64,000 nt of DNA from Enterococcus sp. 9D6_DIV0238. GTDB taxonomy: Bacteria > Bacillota > Bacilli > Lactobacillales > Enterococcaceae. Position 1 is the stretch's first letter. Every line of letters begins with the position of its first letter. The notes under the pieces were generated by a model. The model saw only the letters and a list, made by a program, of their open reading frames with translations. It was not told where the DNA came from and made no database searches. Shown here in pieces: positions 52,154 to 63,000 of this stretch. Position numbers and translations under genes: made by a program. The stretch covers positions 2,259,501-2,323,500 of the forward strand of contig NZ_CP147246.1 of NCBI RefSeq assembly GCF_002174455.2. Direction: 5' to 3'.

Positions 52154-52233
52154 GATTTCGTTGTTAATAAAAGAATGTAAAATACTCATACGATGAAGAT
52201 TATATTATAAGTAAAATTTCGGAGGAATGAATA

Positions 52234-53535
52234 GTGAAGAAAAGCTTATTACCATTACTAATGATTTGCTCATTAACCCTTTCAGCTGTAGCATTACCAG
52301 CAATTTCTAATGCAGATGAAGTGGATTTAAAGATTCAACAAAAAGACCAAACAATTAGCGGACTAAAATCTCAAGAAGCTGATGCTCAAAATCAATTAGC
52401 ATCTGTACAAAACGAAGTGGCTTCTATTAATGAAAAAGCACAAACTTTGATTGCTGAACAAGGCAAATTAAGAAGTACATCTACAAAATTAGAAAAAGAA
52501 ATCACTCAATTGACAAAACGTATCGACAAACGTGAAAAAGCGATCCAAAACCAAGCTCGTGACGTACAAGTTAACGGAAATAGCACAAGCTATATGGATG
52601 CGATCTTGAATGCCAAATCAGTTTCAGATGCGATCACTCGTGTAACAGCGATGTCTACGATCGTTAATGCAAACAACGACTTAGTGAAACAACAACAAGA
52701 AGATAAAAAAGCCGTTGAAACAAAGAAAACTGAAAATGAACAAAAATTACAAGATTTACAAGATAACCAAGTAGCTCTTGAAGCTCAAAAAGGTGATTTA
52801 GTAAAAGCTGAAGCTGAGTTGAATGTATTACAAACAACTTTAGCTGCAGAAAGAGCAACAGCTGAAGACCAAAAAGCTGGCTTAGAAAAAGAAAAAGCAG
52901 ATGCGATCGCAGAACGTGCACGTATTGCTGAACAAGAAAAAGTAGTAGCAGCGAATGCGAAGAAAGCAGCTGAAGAAGCAGCTGCAGCAAAAGAAACAGC
53001 GCCAACCACTACAACAGCATCATCAACTGAACAATCTACAACAGGTTCAACAGAAAATCAAACAACACCAAGTACAGATAATGGTAATGGCGGGAATGTA
53101 ACACCAACTCCAGATCCAACGCCAACGCCGGATCCGACGCCAACACCGGAACCAGTTGAGCCAGATCCTGTGTTACCACCATCAACTGGCGGTTCTGCAA
53201 TTTCAGTTGCAGCAGCACAAGTTGGTAAACCATATGTATGGGGTGCTAAAGGACCAAACAGCTTTGACTGTTCAGGACTTGTCTACTATGCATTTATGCA
53301 ATCAACTGGCCGTAATGTCGGTGGATATACTGTAGCACAAGAAAGTGCTGGTACACGCATTTCTGTAGGTGAAGCTCAAGCAGGAGATTTATATTTCTGG
53401 GGTAGCCCAGGTGCTTCTTACCACGTAGCGATCGCTACAGGTGGCGGCGGTTATATCCATGCTGGTAACGAAAGTACAGGCGTTGAATACAGTAACGTTG
53501 GTTCATTCACACCAAGCTTTGCAGTACGTATGTAA
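52234..53535 (+). CDS. sagA: SagA-type peptidoglycan hydrolase with NlpC/P60 domain
   Basis: A 433-residue secreted endopeptidase. Signal peptide, a SagA-type coiled coil closely paralogous to the upstream protein (RNQARDVQVNGNSTSYMDAI), a Thr/Pro repeat linker (PTPDPTPTPEP), then the NlpC/P60 domain: Cys in FDCSGLVYYA, His in SYHVAIATG and a second His in YIHAGNES. In E. faecium SagA, linked to mreCD, cleaves stem peptides and releases muropeptides active on host NOD2. GTG start after CGGAGG. Placement and domains support the symbol. Confidence 0.92.
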   Translation: MKKSLLPLLMICSLTLSAVALPAISNADEVDLKIQQKDQTISGLKSQEADAQNQLASVQNEVASINEKAQTLIAEQGKLRSTSTKLEKEITQLTKRIDKREKAIQNQARDVQVNGNSTSYMDAILNAKSVSDAITRVTAMSTIVNANNDLVKQQQEDKKAVETKKTENEQKLQDLQDNQVALEAQKGDLVKAEAELNVLQTTLAAERATAEDQKAGLEKEKADAIAERARIAEQEKVVAANAKKAAEEAAAAKETAPTTTTASSTEQSTTGSTENQTTPSTDNGNGGNVTPTPDPTPTPDPTPTPEPVEPDPVLPPSTGGSAISVAAAQVGKPYVWGAKGPNSFDCSGLVYYAFMQSTGRNVGGYTVAQESAGTRISVGEAQAGDLYFWGSPGASYHVAIATGGGGYIHAGNESTGVEYSNVGSFTPSFAVRM

Positions 53536-53556
53536 TCACATAAACTTAACTATTTA

Positions 53557-53587
53557 AGAATCAGACAGTTGTCTGATTCTTTTTTTA
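53557..53587 (+). terminator. sagA terminator
   Basis: AGAATCAGACAGTTGTCTGATTCT palindrome with a following T7. Confidence 0.92.
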
Positions 53588-53590
53588 TAA

Positions 53591-53767
53591 AAAGGGACTG
53601 GGACATAACTCTATGAGTTACAACCCAGTCCCTTTAAAAAACGAATAAACGGTGAGAACAGAAGTAACCCCTTCGGAAATAAGCTGAAATTCACAAAAAT
53701 TTGAAGATCAATTTCCATGAATTCCTTCTTATTTCTCGGGGGTGAACACTTCTGTCTCAACCTCCTC
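53591..53767. repeat. Intergenic palindromic repeat element, copy R4
   Basis: GGGACTGGGACATAACTC pairs with GAGTTACAACCCAGTCCC, then AATAAACGGTGagAACAGAAG, cttcggaaataagctgaaat, and ttcttatttctcgg and tctgtctcaacctcc. It matches copy R1 (9742-9922) block by block. Confidence 0.8.
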
Positions 53768-53795
53768 TAATCGTTAATTAAAAGAGGGTATTTTT

Positions 53796-55592
53796 TTATT
53801 TATTGACGTATGGCTCAGTTAATTCCATAAACTCATTTACATCTTTGATGACTTGGTCGATTCCTGCTTGCCAGAAATCAGGTTTAGTCAAATCAACGCC
53901 AAGATGTTTCTTAGCTAAGTCTTCTGATGTCATCGATGCAGTATCACGCAGTAATGCAATATATTGATCTTCAAAGTCACTACCTTGCTGATTCGCATAA
54001 GCATAAATACCCATGCTGAATAGGTAGCCGAAAGTATAAGGAAAATTATAAAATGGTACATCATCGATAAAGAAGTGCAGTTTACTTGCCCAAAAATGTG
54101 GATGGTAAGTACCAAGACTATTTTGATAGCTTTGTTTTTGTGCTTCAAGCATTAGTTCTGTGATGTCATCTTCACTTAGCAATCCTCCTTTTCGTGCTTC
54201 GTAGAAGTTTGTTTCAAAAATAAAACGGGCATGGATATTCATGAACATTGCAATGGCATTTTGCATTTTTGTATCTAGCAAATTAATTTTTTCTTCCGGT
54301 GTTTCAGCTTCTTTTAGTGTTGCATCTGCTACGATCAATTCAGCAAAGGTACTTGCCGTTTCAGCTACATTCATTGCGTATTCTCGATCAAGTGTAGGAA
54401 GATCCCACATGACACTGCTATGAAAAGCATGGCCTAATTCATGAGCTAAAGTAGCAACTTCATTGATCGAATTGCCAAAGGTCATAAATATTCTGGATTC
54501 TTTTGTTTCAGGTAGCTCGGTACAATAGCCGCCTGGACGTTTGCCGGGTCGGTCTTCTGCTTCGATCCAGCTTTTCTCAAACGCGGTCTTAGAGAATTGA
54601 GCCATTTTAGGACTAAATGTTTCAAAGTTTTTCAAAATAAATTCAGCGGCTTCGTCAAAGCTGAATGATTTTTCTATAGAGTCGCCTAGAATGATCGGTG
54701 CATCCTGATCTTGCCAGTCCATTTTTTCTTTGCCAAATAGTTGAGCTTTACGTGTTAAATAGTCAATGAAAGGCTGTTTATTTTTCTGGATCGTTGCCCA
54801 CATAACATCCAAGGTTTCTTTTTGCATACGATTATAATTTAGAGGTTCTTCAAGAAAATCAGTTACACCATGCAAATTGTACTGACTCAAGCGAAAACCA
54901 TCTAAATGATTCAATGTATCGGCTAGCAAAGGAGCTTTTTCTTTCCAAGCTTTTTCCCATGCAGTGAATAGCTCTTCTCGAACTGCTTTGTCAGGATCAC
55001 TCATCATACGATTAAATGCTTGTCCAGCTGAAAGAACTGTTTCTTTGAACGGGATAGCAATGCTTGCGACGATCGTATCGTAATGGCTGCTCCAAGCGTT
55101 AAGACCATCGAGTGATAAGGTATTGATGATGTGTTCTTCTTGTTCAGAAAGTAGTTTTTTTCCATCTCGGCGAATCTCATTCAAGCGAAAAGCAATTGCT
55201 TCAAATTCAGAAGAAGAAAGAAGTGTCGTCCAAACATCCTCTGAAATTTCTGTTAATTTTTTTGTGAAGATCGTTTCAGCTAATTGGATAGCTGGCAATA
55301 AAGCATAAAGGTCACCTGAAAGTGTTTTTGCTTTTTTATCTGAAGTATCAGCGGATAAAAGTGCATTGATAAAACTATTGCATTGTCCAAAACCATCTGA
55401 GATAATGCTTTGTAATGATAAAATTTGTTTCAATTCTTGATAGTTAGTATCTTTTTCCGGTTCCCAACGGTCAATCAATTGATGGTAGTCTTTGCTTTGA
55501 TTCTGCAGCTCAAGCATCCGTTGCTCTAATTGAGTCGATTGGCTACCTCCTGGGAAAATACTATCTAAATCCCAAATTAGTGAATATGTCAT
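53796..55592 (-). CDS. pepF: M3 family oligoendopeptidase (PepF-like)
   Basis: A 598-residue zinc oligoendopeptidase of the M3B/PepF group, degrading cytosolic peptides. The zinc motif HELGHAFHSS with downstream Glu in NVAETASTFAELIV is present, with the C-terminal HFFIDDVPFYNFPYTFGYL. ATG 55592 (MTYSLIWDLDS) is chosen over a frame opening 14 codons upstream, since AGAAGGGA precedes it. The gene is alone on the minus strand. Confidence 0.92.
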   Translation of the reverse strand: MTYSLIWDLDSIFPGGSQSTQLEQRMLELQNQSKDYHQLIDRWEPEKDTNYQELKQILSLQSIISDGFGQCNSFINALLSADTSDKKAKTLSGDLYALLPAIQLAETIFTKKLTEISEDVWTTLLSSSEFEAIAFRLNEIRRDGKKLLSEQEEHIINTLSLDGLNAWSSHYDTIVASIAIPFKETVLSAGQAFNRMMSDPDKAVREELFTAWEKAWKEKAPLLADTLNHLDGFRLSQYNLHGVTDFLEEPLNYNRMQKETLDVMWATIQKNKQPFIDYLTRKAQLFGKEKMDWQDQDAPIILGDSIEKSFSFDEAAEFILKNFETFSPKMAQFSKTAFEKSWIEAEDRPGKRPGGYCTELPETKESRIFMTFGNSINEVATLAHELGHAFHSSVMWDLPTLDREYAMNVAETASTFAELIVADATLKEAETPEEKINLLDTKMQNAIAMFMNIHARFIFETNFYEARKGGLLSEDDITELMLEAQKQSYQNSLGTYHPHFWASKLHFFIDDVPFYNFPYTFGYLFSMGIYAYANQQGSDFEDQYIALLRDTASMTSEDLAKKHLGVDLTKPDFWQAGIDQVIKDVNEFMELTEPYVNK

Positions 55593-55704
55593 AAACGTCC
55601 CTTCTTTCTTTAAATTACTTCTATAGTATAGCACAAGAAAAAGAGTTGATGATTCGTTATGTTAGGGAAATAGAGCTATATAATAGAAGAAAAGAGGAGA
55701 TATT

Positions 55705-56211
55705 TTGAAAAAACAATTAAAAAATAGCAATTTATACATAGCTTTTGCATTTCTGATCATGGCTATCTTGTTTTTTAGCTCATCACAGACTTATGAACAG
55801 CAATCTCAGGTTGGGCTATTAGATAATGTATTGAGCAGCAAGCCGTTTGCAGCACAATTAAAAGGAATTTCATTTAGCTATGCGGGCAGTGAAGTTAGTA
55901 TCAAAGCGATGGGCTATGCTAAATTTATTGAATTCTTTATTCGCAAAGGTGCACATTTTGGGACATACTTTTTGTTGGGTGGAAGCTGGTTTATTGGGTT
56001 GAATATGAAGTTAAAACAGCCGCTTCTAGTGGGAGTGGTTTCTTGGTTGGCTGCAACAGGCTATGCTGGGCTAGATGAATATCACCAGATGCTGACAGGA
56101 GGGCGTAGCCCGTTGTTTCAGGATGTCATGCTGGATTCCTTTGGTGCATTAAGTGCGGTATTTTTATGTTTGATCGTTCTTGGAATCAAGCGTTTATCTA
56201 AAAAGCGGTGA
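55705..56211 (+). CDS. VanZ family protein
   Basis: A 168-residue membrane protein with four hydrophobic segments and the VanZ block FIRKGAHFGTYFLLGG and YAGLDEYHQMLTGGRSPLFQ, DVMLDSFGA. TTG start at 55705 with GAGGAG 6 bases upstream. In VanA operons VanZ affects teicoplanin binding; here no van genes are present. Unlike the AT-rich VanZ-like gene at 44471 this is the standard chromosomal type. Confidence 0.88.
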   Translation: MKKQLKNSNLYIAFAFLIMAILFFSSSQTYEQQSQVGLLDNVLSSKPFAAQLKGISFSYAGSEVSIKAMGYAKFIEFFIRKGAHFGTYFLLGGSWFIGLNMKLKQPLLVGVVSWLAATGYAGLDEYHQMLTGGRSPLFQDVMLDSFGALSAVFLCLIVLGIKRLSKKR

Positions 56212-56465
56212 TCATCATAATGCTGAACGAGTTAGATCCAAAATATAATTGTTTTATTGAAGAAAAGTGTATTTTTTTTATAAATATGCTTTTCTTTTTT
56301 TGATACTTATTATTATTATCTTATTTCAATTTCATGTATGATAGATGCCATAAGAGGGTGGAGAGCATGATTAGAAATAATTTAGGACTGATACTTTTTG
56401 ATAAATAAGCAAGAACGAAAGTCCAACTGATCAGTCACTTTGATCGGTCTAAGCAATGGTGGACG

Positions 56466-57869
56466 ATGGAAGAACTTGTGGAAGAAACAGGTATGAGCAA
56501 ACGGACGATTGAAAAATATTTACTACTTATACAAGAGGAATTAATAGTGTATGATCCAACAGGTGAGTCGCGATTGATCTATGATAAGCATTTTGGTTGT
56601 TCATTGTATTTTAAGGACTCTGGTGAGATAGAGTCATTCTTGTTGTTTATCATGCAAAACACCGTGTGTTACCAATTAACATATGCGATATTTTTTGAAA
56701 ATATTAGTTCAGCTGTTCAATTTGCGCAGGAAAATTATACAAGTGAATCTACGATTTGGCGAATGATCCGAGATTTCAGAGAAATTCTACAGCAATATGA
56801 TCTAGATATTCAAAAAGGAAGCTTTCAATTGATCGGTGATGAATACCAAATCAGAAAGTTTGCTCATTCAGTGATTTGGAATCTATTTAAAGGCAAGCAA
56901 TGGCCATTTTCACAAGTAGCCATTCAGCGAGTAGATCAAATTCTCACTAGTGTTGAAGCTTTTTTTAAAGTTGAATTGTCTACCTTAAAACGTCAGAGTA
57001 TGGCTTATTTTATCGCAACTTGCCTTACCAGAAATCAAAATGGACATTCAGTAAAATGGTCTGTTGAGGTTAAGGAAAATACGGAGAATAATGAATTGTT
57101 TCAGGAATTTTCTGAATGCCTTAAAGAACATTTTGAAGAAAGCATGTGGTCAACTGCGGAAGCAGCCTTTATGTTTTCAGCCGTTTTGACAGTAGATGAT
57201 TGCTACCGTGATCCAGAAATCAAAAAAAGAATTTATGATTTTCATGAAATAAATAATACTGCATTGTATCAATCTATCGTCAGTCTAAGAAAAGTGGCGG
57301 AAGAGCATTTGGATAATATCGAACTATCAGAAATCGAAGTGAACCATTTAACTCCATATGCGTTTAGCTCTCATATATTTTGCCAGATATTTAAAGGATT
57401 TGAGTTCAGTAATACCAGATACAATTATTGGAATCGTATACAACTTAAATATCCTGTACTGATCAGTAAATTAGCGAGTTTGATCGATTTACTTGCAGAG
57501 CAAACGGGTGATACTGTATTTTTTCAAAAAAATTTTTTGATTCCACGCTACCTCTTGATGTATGCGTTTATTGGTAGATTATCACAATTTGAAAAGCAAA
57601 TAAGGGTTGTGTTGATCACGAACTTGCCTGTATTGGAAGAAGAGCGTGTGATTGTTCGCTTAGATGAGACGTATAAAAATGACTACAACTTAGAAGTCAT
57701 ACAGGAATCAGCTCTCAACGATACAGAGTACCAACTGGTGCTATCGACAAGTAAAGTACCAAAAGAAAAAATCGGAGATGTGCCTAATCTTATCTTCAAT
57801 ACTGAACTGACAAAAATCGACTATGCAGAACTTGATAAAGTATTATGGCAGATCGTTAAAGAAAGGTGA
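56466..57869 (+). CDS. Mga/AtxA-type transcriptional regulator, with an in-frame stop near its 5' end
   Basis: A ~467-residue regulator of the Mga/AtxA family: HTH (MEELVEETGMSKRTIEKYLL), a second HTH/PRD-like helical region, and a C-terminal PTS EIIB-like fold (VLITNLPVLEEERVIVRL). Upstream and in frame from ATG 56367 (GGTGGAGA ribosome site) lies MIRNNLGLILFDK, then TAA (56406-56408), then ARTKVQLISHFDRSKQWWT joining the HTH. So the native gene probably began at 56367 and CAA (Gln14) became TAA. ATG 56466 would drop the first helix. Such regulators control surface proteins; the adjacent adhesin is the obvious target. Confidence 0.75.
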   Translation: MEELVEETGMSKRTIEKYLLLIQEELIVYDPTGESRLIYDKHFGCSLYFKDSGEIESFLLFIMQNTVCYQLTYAIFFENISSAVQFAQENYTSESTIWRMIRDFREILQQYDLDIQKGSFQLIGDEYQIRKFAHSVIWNLFKGKQWPFSQVAIQRVDQILTSVEAFFKVELSTLKRQSMAYFIATCLTRNQNGHSVKWSVEVKENTENNELFQEFSECLKEHFEESMWSTAEAAFMFSAVLTVDDCYRDPEIKKRIYDFHEINNTALYQSIVSLRKVAEEHLDNIELSEIEVNHLTPYAFSSHIFCQIFKGFEFSNTRYNYWNRIQLKYPVLISKLASLIDLLAEQTGDTVFFQKNFLIPRYLLMYAFIGRLSQFEKQIRVVLITNLPVLEEERVIVRLDETYKNDYNLEVIQESALNDTEYQLVLSTSKVPKEKIGDVPNLIFNTELTKIDYAELDKVLWQIVKER

Positions 57870-57976
57870 TTTTTTTAAAAAAGAAATAAAAAAGAAATGA
57901 AACTTCAAATTTTAACAAAAAAATAGACAAAAACTGACGGATGTTAAACGCTTTCTACTGCTACTATAAGGGAGCA

Positions 57977-58005
57977 ATTTTAGAAGTGAACTAGTTTTCT
58001 AAAAT
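57977..58005 (+). promoter_or_regulatory. Inverted repeat in the adhesin leader
   Basis: ATTTTAGAA / TTCTAAAAT separated by 11 bases lies just after a likely -10 TATAAG (57965-57970), 27 bases before the adhesin ATG. It could be an operator for the neighbouring regulator or a 5' stem. Confidence 0.45.
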
Positions 58006-58031
58006 CGATTATAGTTTAGGAGAGGATAAAG

Positions 58032-60002
58032 ATGAAAAAATTTGTTCATGGTTTATTAACGATTGTACTACTATTACAATTCGTAATGCCGCAAATTGTC
58101 ATTGCTGAAACGTTGATCAATGGAGAAGAGCTACTTAGCCTTAAAAGTGCAACTCTAGACTCCGCTAGTAAAAAGGAAAGAGCTATCGTGTCTTTAAAAG
58201 TAGGGGCAAAAACAGATGATGAACAAAAAGCAGTGATTCAAGTATCCTCTGGACTAACTCTAACACCTTCTTCTACCAAGGAACTAGTAGATGCAGCCGG
58301 GGATGTTAAAGGAACGTATCAAATCACTGATAATACAGTTCAATTAACGATAAATGGTGGAGTGAATGAAGAGTTATCATTGGTGGCAGAAGGTCAAGTG
58401 CCTGAAGCTAGTAGTGAACAGCAAGTGCAATTTTCATTAGAAAATACTAGTCAAGTCGTTTCTTTACCTGAACAATGGTTTGTTACGGAGGACACATCGC
58501 TTGAATCAACGACAAAAGAATCGAGTGATCCAACTGAAACGACCTCCTCTTCTATAACAGAAACGATCCCTTCATCAGAAAATGAAGCGGTAAAAGATGT
58601 CAGTACAAGAAGAGATCCAGTAAATATCCAAGATTTTTATGATGAGCTTGGATTGACAGAGGATTTTTTGACAAATATGAAGCTGACTTATACAGATCAA
58701 GATGGTAATTCAGTTGAGAAACCAACGATCGATGATTTGATAAATTTTCATTTTGATTTCAAATTAGATGAAGCTGTTCGGGAAAAAATGCAGGCAGGGG
58801 ACTATTATGAATTTGACCTTCCTGATTCTGTAAAAGTCACACAAAATCAAACATATCCCCTAAATGATGCTGAGGGTAATCATTATGCAGATGTCACAAT
58901 AGGCACCGATGGAAAAATCACGATTGTTTTCACGGATGAAATCGAACATGCTTCTGATATTGAAGGGAATTTTCATTTTACAGGGGAGTTTGACAAAGAC
59001 AATATTGGTGGTCCGGGGGAAATCGTGATCGTTCCTCCTGGTCACGAGGATATTGGCGAAACAGTGACGATCAAGCCGAATTATACAGGCGATAATATAG
59101 ATAAAAATGGGCATTTCGATAAAGAGCATAATCCAGATAAAATCATTTGGAATGTTGATGTCAATAAAGCTTTGGATACATTGGAAAATGCAACTGTGAA
59201 AGAGAATTTTCCAGCTGGCACAACCTATGAGAGTGTCAAAGTATATCAAGTAAAAGTAGATTTTGAAGGAAATGTTGTAGAAGGTTCAGAAACATTAGCG
59301 GATCCTAGTACGTATACAGTAGATGCTGATGGGACTGTTCATTTCAACGAGACGATCGATGGTGCTTACCGTTTAGAATATACGACCAAAATCAATGAAG
59401 ATGCCAAACCGAATGAAGGCGGGCTTGCATCGTTTCAAAATCAAGCAATACTGTCTTCTAAAGGAATCAAAGATGCAACAGCAGAAGCAACTGTTTCAAC
59501 GAGTTATGGGGAAAAAATCGATAAAGCTAGAGGGGATTATGATTCAGATAATCAAACCATCAATTGGAAAATTCACTATAATTATGGCGAAAAAGATATC
59601 AACAATGGTTCTATAATAGATACATTTCAAGATGAACACATGTATTTGGTAGATGGGACGATCAAGCTGTACGAAGTTAGTTTCGATCAAAATGGACGTC
59701 CGGTGCGCGGAAGACAATTAGTCGAAGGGCAGGATTATACCTTAGACACTTCTTCAGGCCATGGATTTGAAATTCATTTTATCGGCACGGTAGATACAGC
59801 GGTCGATGTATTATATCAAACAGGATACGATGGTATTGTTGATGACAATACAACCATCACAAATGCAGTTAAAACAGAGACGGGGGAAGACGATACCAGC
59901 TCAGGTATTTTGAATCCACAAAACGTGATCAAAAAACTAGGCCAAGTGGACTACACAAATCATACAGTCGGCTGGAACGTGGACGTCAATTTGAATCATT
60001 AG
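58032..60002 (+). CDS. Large SpaA/Cna-type adhesin, N-terminal part ending at a premature amber stop
   Basis: 656 residues: a signal peptide (MKKFVHGLLTIVLLLQFVMP), a Thr/Ser/Glu-rich segment, then repeated Cna/collagen-adhesin-like Ig domains (DKIIWNVDVNKALDTLEN; NQTINWKIHYNYGEKDI; NHTVGWNVDVNLNH) typical of MSCRAMM adhesins. The frame stops at TAG 60000-60002 in the middle of such a domain, but the same frame continues coding the rest (SMNNWKMTDTLSKGLTLLED). Expected residue there is Gln (CAG). As it stands the product lacks a wall anchor and would be released. The GGAGA ribosome site precedes the ATG. Confidence 0.8.
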   Translation: MKKFVHGLLTIVLLLQFVMPQIVIAETLINGEELLSLKSATLDSASKKERAIVSLKVGAKTDDEQKAVIQVSSGLTLTPSSTKELVDAAGDVKGTYQITDNTVQLTINGGVNEELSLVAEGQVPEASSEQQVQFSLENTSQVVSLPEQWFVTEDTSLESTTKESSDPTETTSSSITETIPSSENEAVKDVSTRRDPVNIQDFYDELGLTEDFLTNMKLTYTDQDGNSVEKPTIDDLINFHFDFKLDEAVREKMQAGDYYEFDLPDSVKVTQNQTYPLNDAEGNHYADVTIGTDGKITIVFTDEIEHASDIEGNFHFTGEFDKDNIGGPGEIVIVPPGHEDIGETVTIKPNYTGDNIDKNGHFDKEHNPDKIIWNVDVNKALDTLENATVKENFPAGTTYESVKVYQVKVDFEGNVVEGSETLADPSTYTVDADGTVHFNETIDGAYRLEYTTKINEDAKPNEGGLASFQNQAILSSKGIKDATAEATVSTSYGEKIDKARGDYDSDNQTINWKIHYNYGEKDINNGSIIDTFQDEHMYLVDGTIKLYEVSFDQNGRPVRGRQLVEGQDYTLDTSSGHGFEIHFIGTVDTAVDVLYQTGYDGIVDDNTTITNAVKTETGEDDTSSGILNPQNVIKKLGQVDYTNHTVGWNVDVNLNH

Positions 60003-63000
60003 AGTATGAACAACTGGAAAATGACCGATACGTTGAGTAAAGGGCTGACATTATTAGAAGACACACTGGTGATCTATGATAAGGATGCAAAGAAAAACTT
60101 GGTTCTCGGAACCGATTATACGTTAGATTACGATGAAGCGACAAATCAGTTCGAAATCATCTTTATAGGCAATTATGTGAAAACAGATCATGCTTTTAAA
60201 ATCAGCTACACAACTGCATATGATCCGGAGGAAGTGCCGGAGAATGATCCAGATAAAAAATTTACAAACACAGCTCAAGTAACTTGGACCACTGATGGTG
60301 GAGAAACGATCACTAATGAAGATGTTGCTACGTTTAAACCGAATGAACCAACAAAATATAATGGGGCAAAATCTGGTTCCTATAATGCACAAGAAAAAGC
60401 AATTACTTGGACGGTAACAGTAAACTACGGTGATAAAGACTTAGTGAATGCTCAATTATCTGACCCGATTCCAGCCAATCAAAAATACATCTTAAATTCA
60501 TTGACTATCTACCATTATACTGTTACAAGTGATGGTAATGTGATCAAAGGAAATGAATTGACACAGGAAGAATACCGTGAGTTAGGGATCGAACAGCCCT
60601 CTGCTGCAAATAACCAAACGTTGATCGTGGAATTCCCGGATAATGAGGCGGGACAATATCTGATTGAATTTAAGACGGATGTAACCAACGAACAGATCCA
60701 TGCTGAGTACACAAATGACGCGGTTTTCAGTAATGATAAATATGAGGATCATACCTTACATGGGAAAGTCACTGTCAATCATGGGGATGAATTTGGTTCT
60801 AAAAGTGGAAAACAGGATGAAGATGGCTTTGTGAACTGGTCTGTCACGCTGAATGGCAGTCAGTCAAAATTATATGATGTAACTGTAGAAGATATCCCGT
60901 CAGCCAACCAGTCGATCGATTTAGACAGCTTGCATATTTTCGGTACCACTGTTGCGGTGGACGGGACGATCACGATCGATCGGACGAACGAGTTAGTCAA
61001 AGATCAGGACTATACGGTTGAATTAACGACAGATAATCAAACAGGACAACAAAAAATGACGCTTCACTTCATAAATGACTATCTAGAGTTTGATACTCCG
61101 CTGATCATGGAATACAAGAGCATGGTCTTTCTTGAAGGCAATAAAGGAACTGTTTCTAATCAAGTTCATATTACCAGTGAAGGAAAAACCGAAGTAGATG
61201 ATACGTCTGACGGTAAAACAGATGTTACGGTAAGTGAAGGCGGCGGCTCCAGCTCAGGAAAACGGGGTCAGATGATTCTAAAAAAAGAAGACAACAATGG
61301 CAACATCTTGCCTAAAGGAGCAACTTTTGAATTATGGGATAAAAATAAAACACAAATTCTACGTTCAGGGACAGTTGATGAAAATGGGTTGCTCACATTT
61401 GGCAGCTTACCGTTTGGCACATACATCTTAAAAGAAACAGGGACTTTGACAGATCAAGGCTATACGATCGATCAAAGTTTAGTGGATGGAAAAAAAGTAG
61501 AGATCACTCAGGAAACAACAGATGGTGAACCGATCGTGATCAAAAATCAGCTTGGAACGGTTCAGCTAGTGAAAAAAGGGGAACAAGGACAATTATTGTC
61601 TGGTGCGGAATTTAGGTTAGAAGTCTATAACGATGAAACAGGAATTTGGCTGCCTAAGTCTGTGAATCAGAACTTGATCACTGACAATAAGGGTGTATTG
61701 ACGATTCAAGGCTTAGTTCCAGGAAAATACCGACTGATCGAAACAAAAGCACCAACAGGCTATATTCTAAATACAAATCCAGTACCGTTTGAAGTCGCTG
61801 AAAATAGTGATCATCAACTGATACAGGTGGGGATGACAGATGCCTTTATCAATTATCAAGCAGCTATCCGTTTCATGAAGCTTGATGAAGCAGGCAATCC
61901 TCTGGCAGGTGCAGTCTTCGGCTTATATAAAAAAGGAAGTACAACACCTGTCGCCACTACAACCTCTAAACCTGATGGACGTGTTGTGTTCACAAATGTT
62001 GGACCAGGCACATATGAGATCAAAGAAATCAGCAATCCCAATGATTATGTCTTAAATACGCAGGTTCTTGACAATATCGTAGTTCCGGAAAGCTCTAATA
62101 AGCCGTTAGATCCAATTGTTTTGGCTGATGACTTCATTAACTACAAAGGGAGCGCAGAAATCACAAAATATGGCGAAACACCAACAGAAACAAAACTTTT
62201 AGCAGGTGTTGGATTTGTTTTGGAAGATGCGAATGGCAAGACGGTTGCCCAAGGGACGACTGATCAAAATGGACGTTATTTTGTAGATGGATTAGCACCA
62301 GGTACCTATTACTTCAGAGAAGTAAGTACGGGGCCTAATGAGGAATTTTTGATCAATACTGAAAAGGTCAAAGTGGTCATTGAACCAAATACAGTAGGAA
62401 AGCCTGAAACAGTTCAAGTAACCTTAACTGATTATCAAGGTTCGTTCAAGATAAAAAAAGTCGACAGTAAAGGCAATCCATTGGCTGGAGCAGAGTTTAG
62501 CTTATTTAAAATCAACAGAGAGCTAGTTGCTAGCGGCCTGACATCTGATTCAAATGGCATTGTTAGTTACGAAGGTCTAGCGCCTGGTCGCTACTATTTA
62601 ACAGAAACAAAAGCGCCATTAGATGAAGATGGACAGGAATACGTCAAGGACGAATATCCAATCTGGCTGACTATTGAAGATGAAGCCAAAGGGAAACCTG
62701 CAACGATCGATCTAGGGGAGTTCCAAAACTTCAAAGGGAAAATCGGTTTGACTAAAACAGGTGCAGGGCATTTATCTATTGCTGGTGCAAAGTTTGCCTT
62801 ATATAAAGCTAGCGGTGAAAATGGAACAGAAGAAAAACTGGTTAAAATCGACGGAAAAGAGTACATTGAAGTTGGTGAAGATGGACACATCAATATTGAT
62901 AGCTTAGGTCCGGGTTATTACAAGCTGATCGAAATTGAAGCACCGGCAGGTTATGTGATCAATACACAGCCGATCTACTTTACTGTTCGTGAAGGAGAAG

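Noticed and set aside
58860..59249. 129-codon minus-strand frame inside the adhesin
   Set aside because: A shadow of the strongly coding plus strand; lacks a ribosome site and recognisable features.
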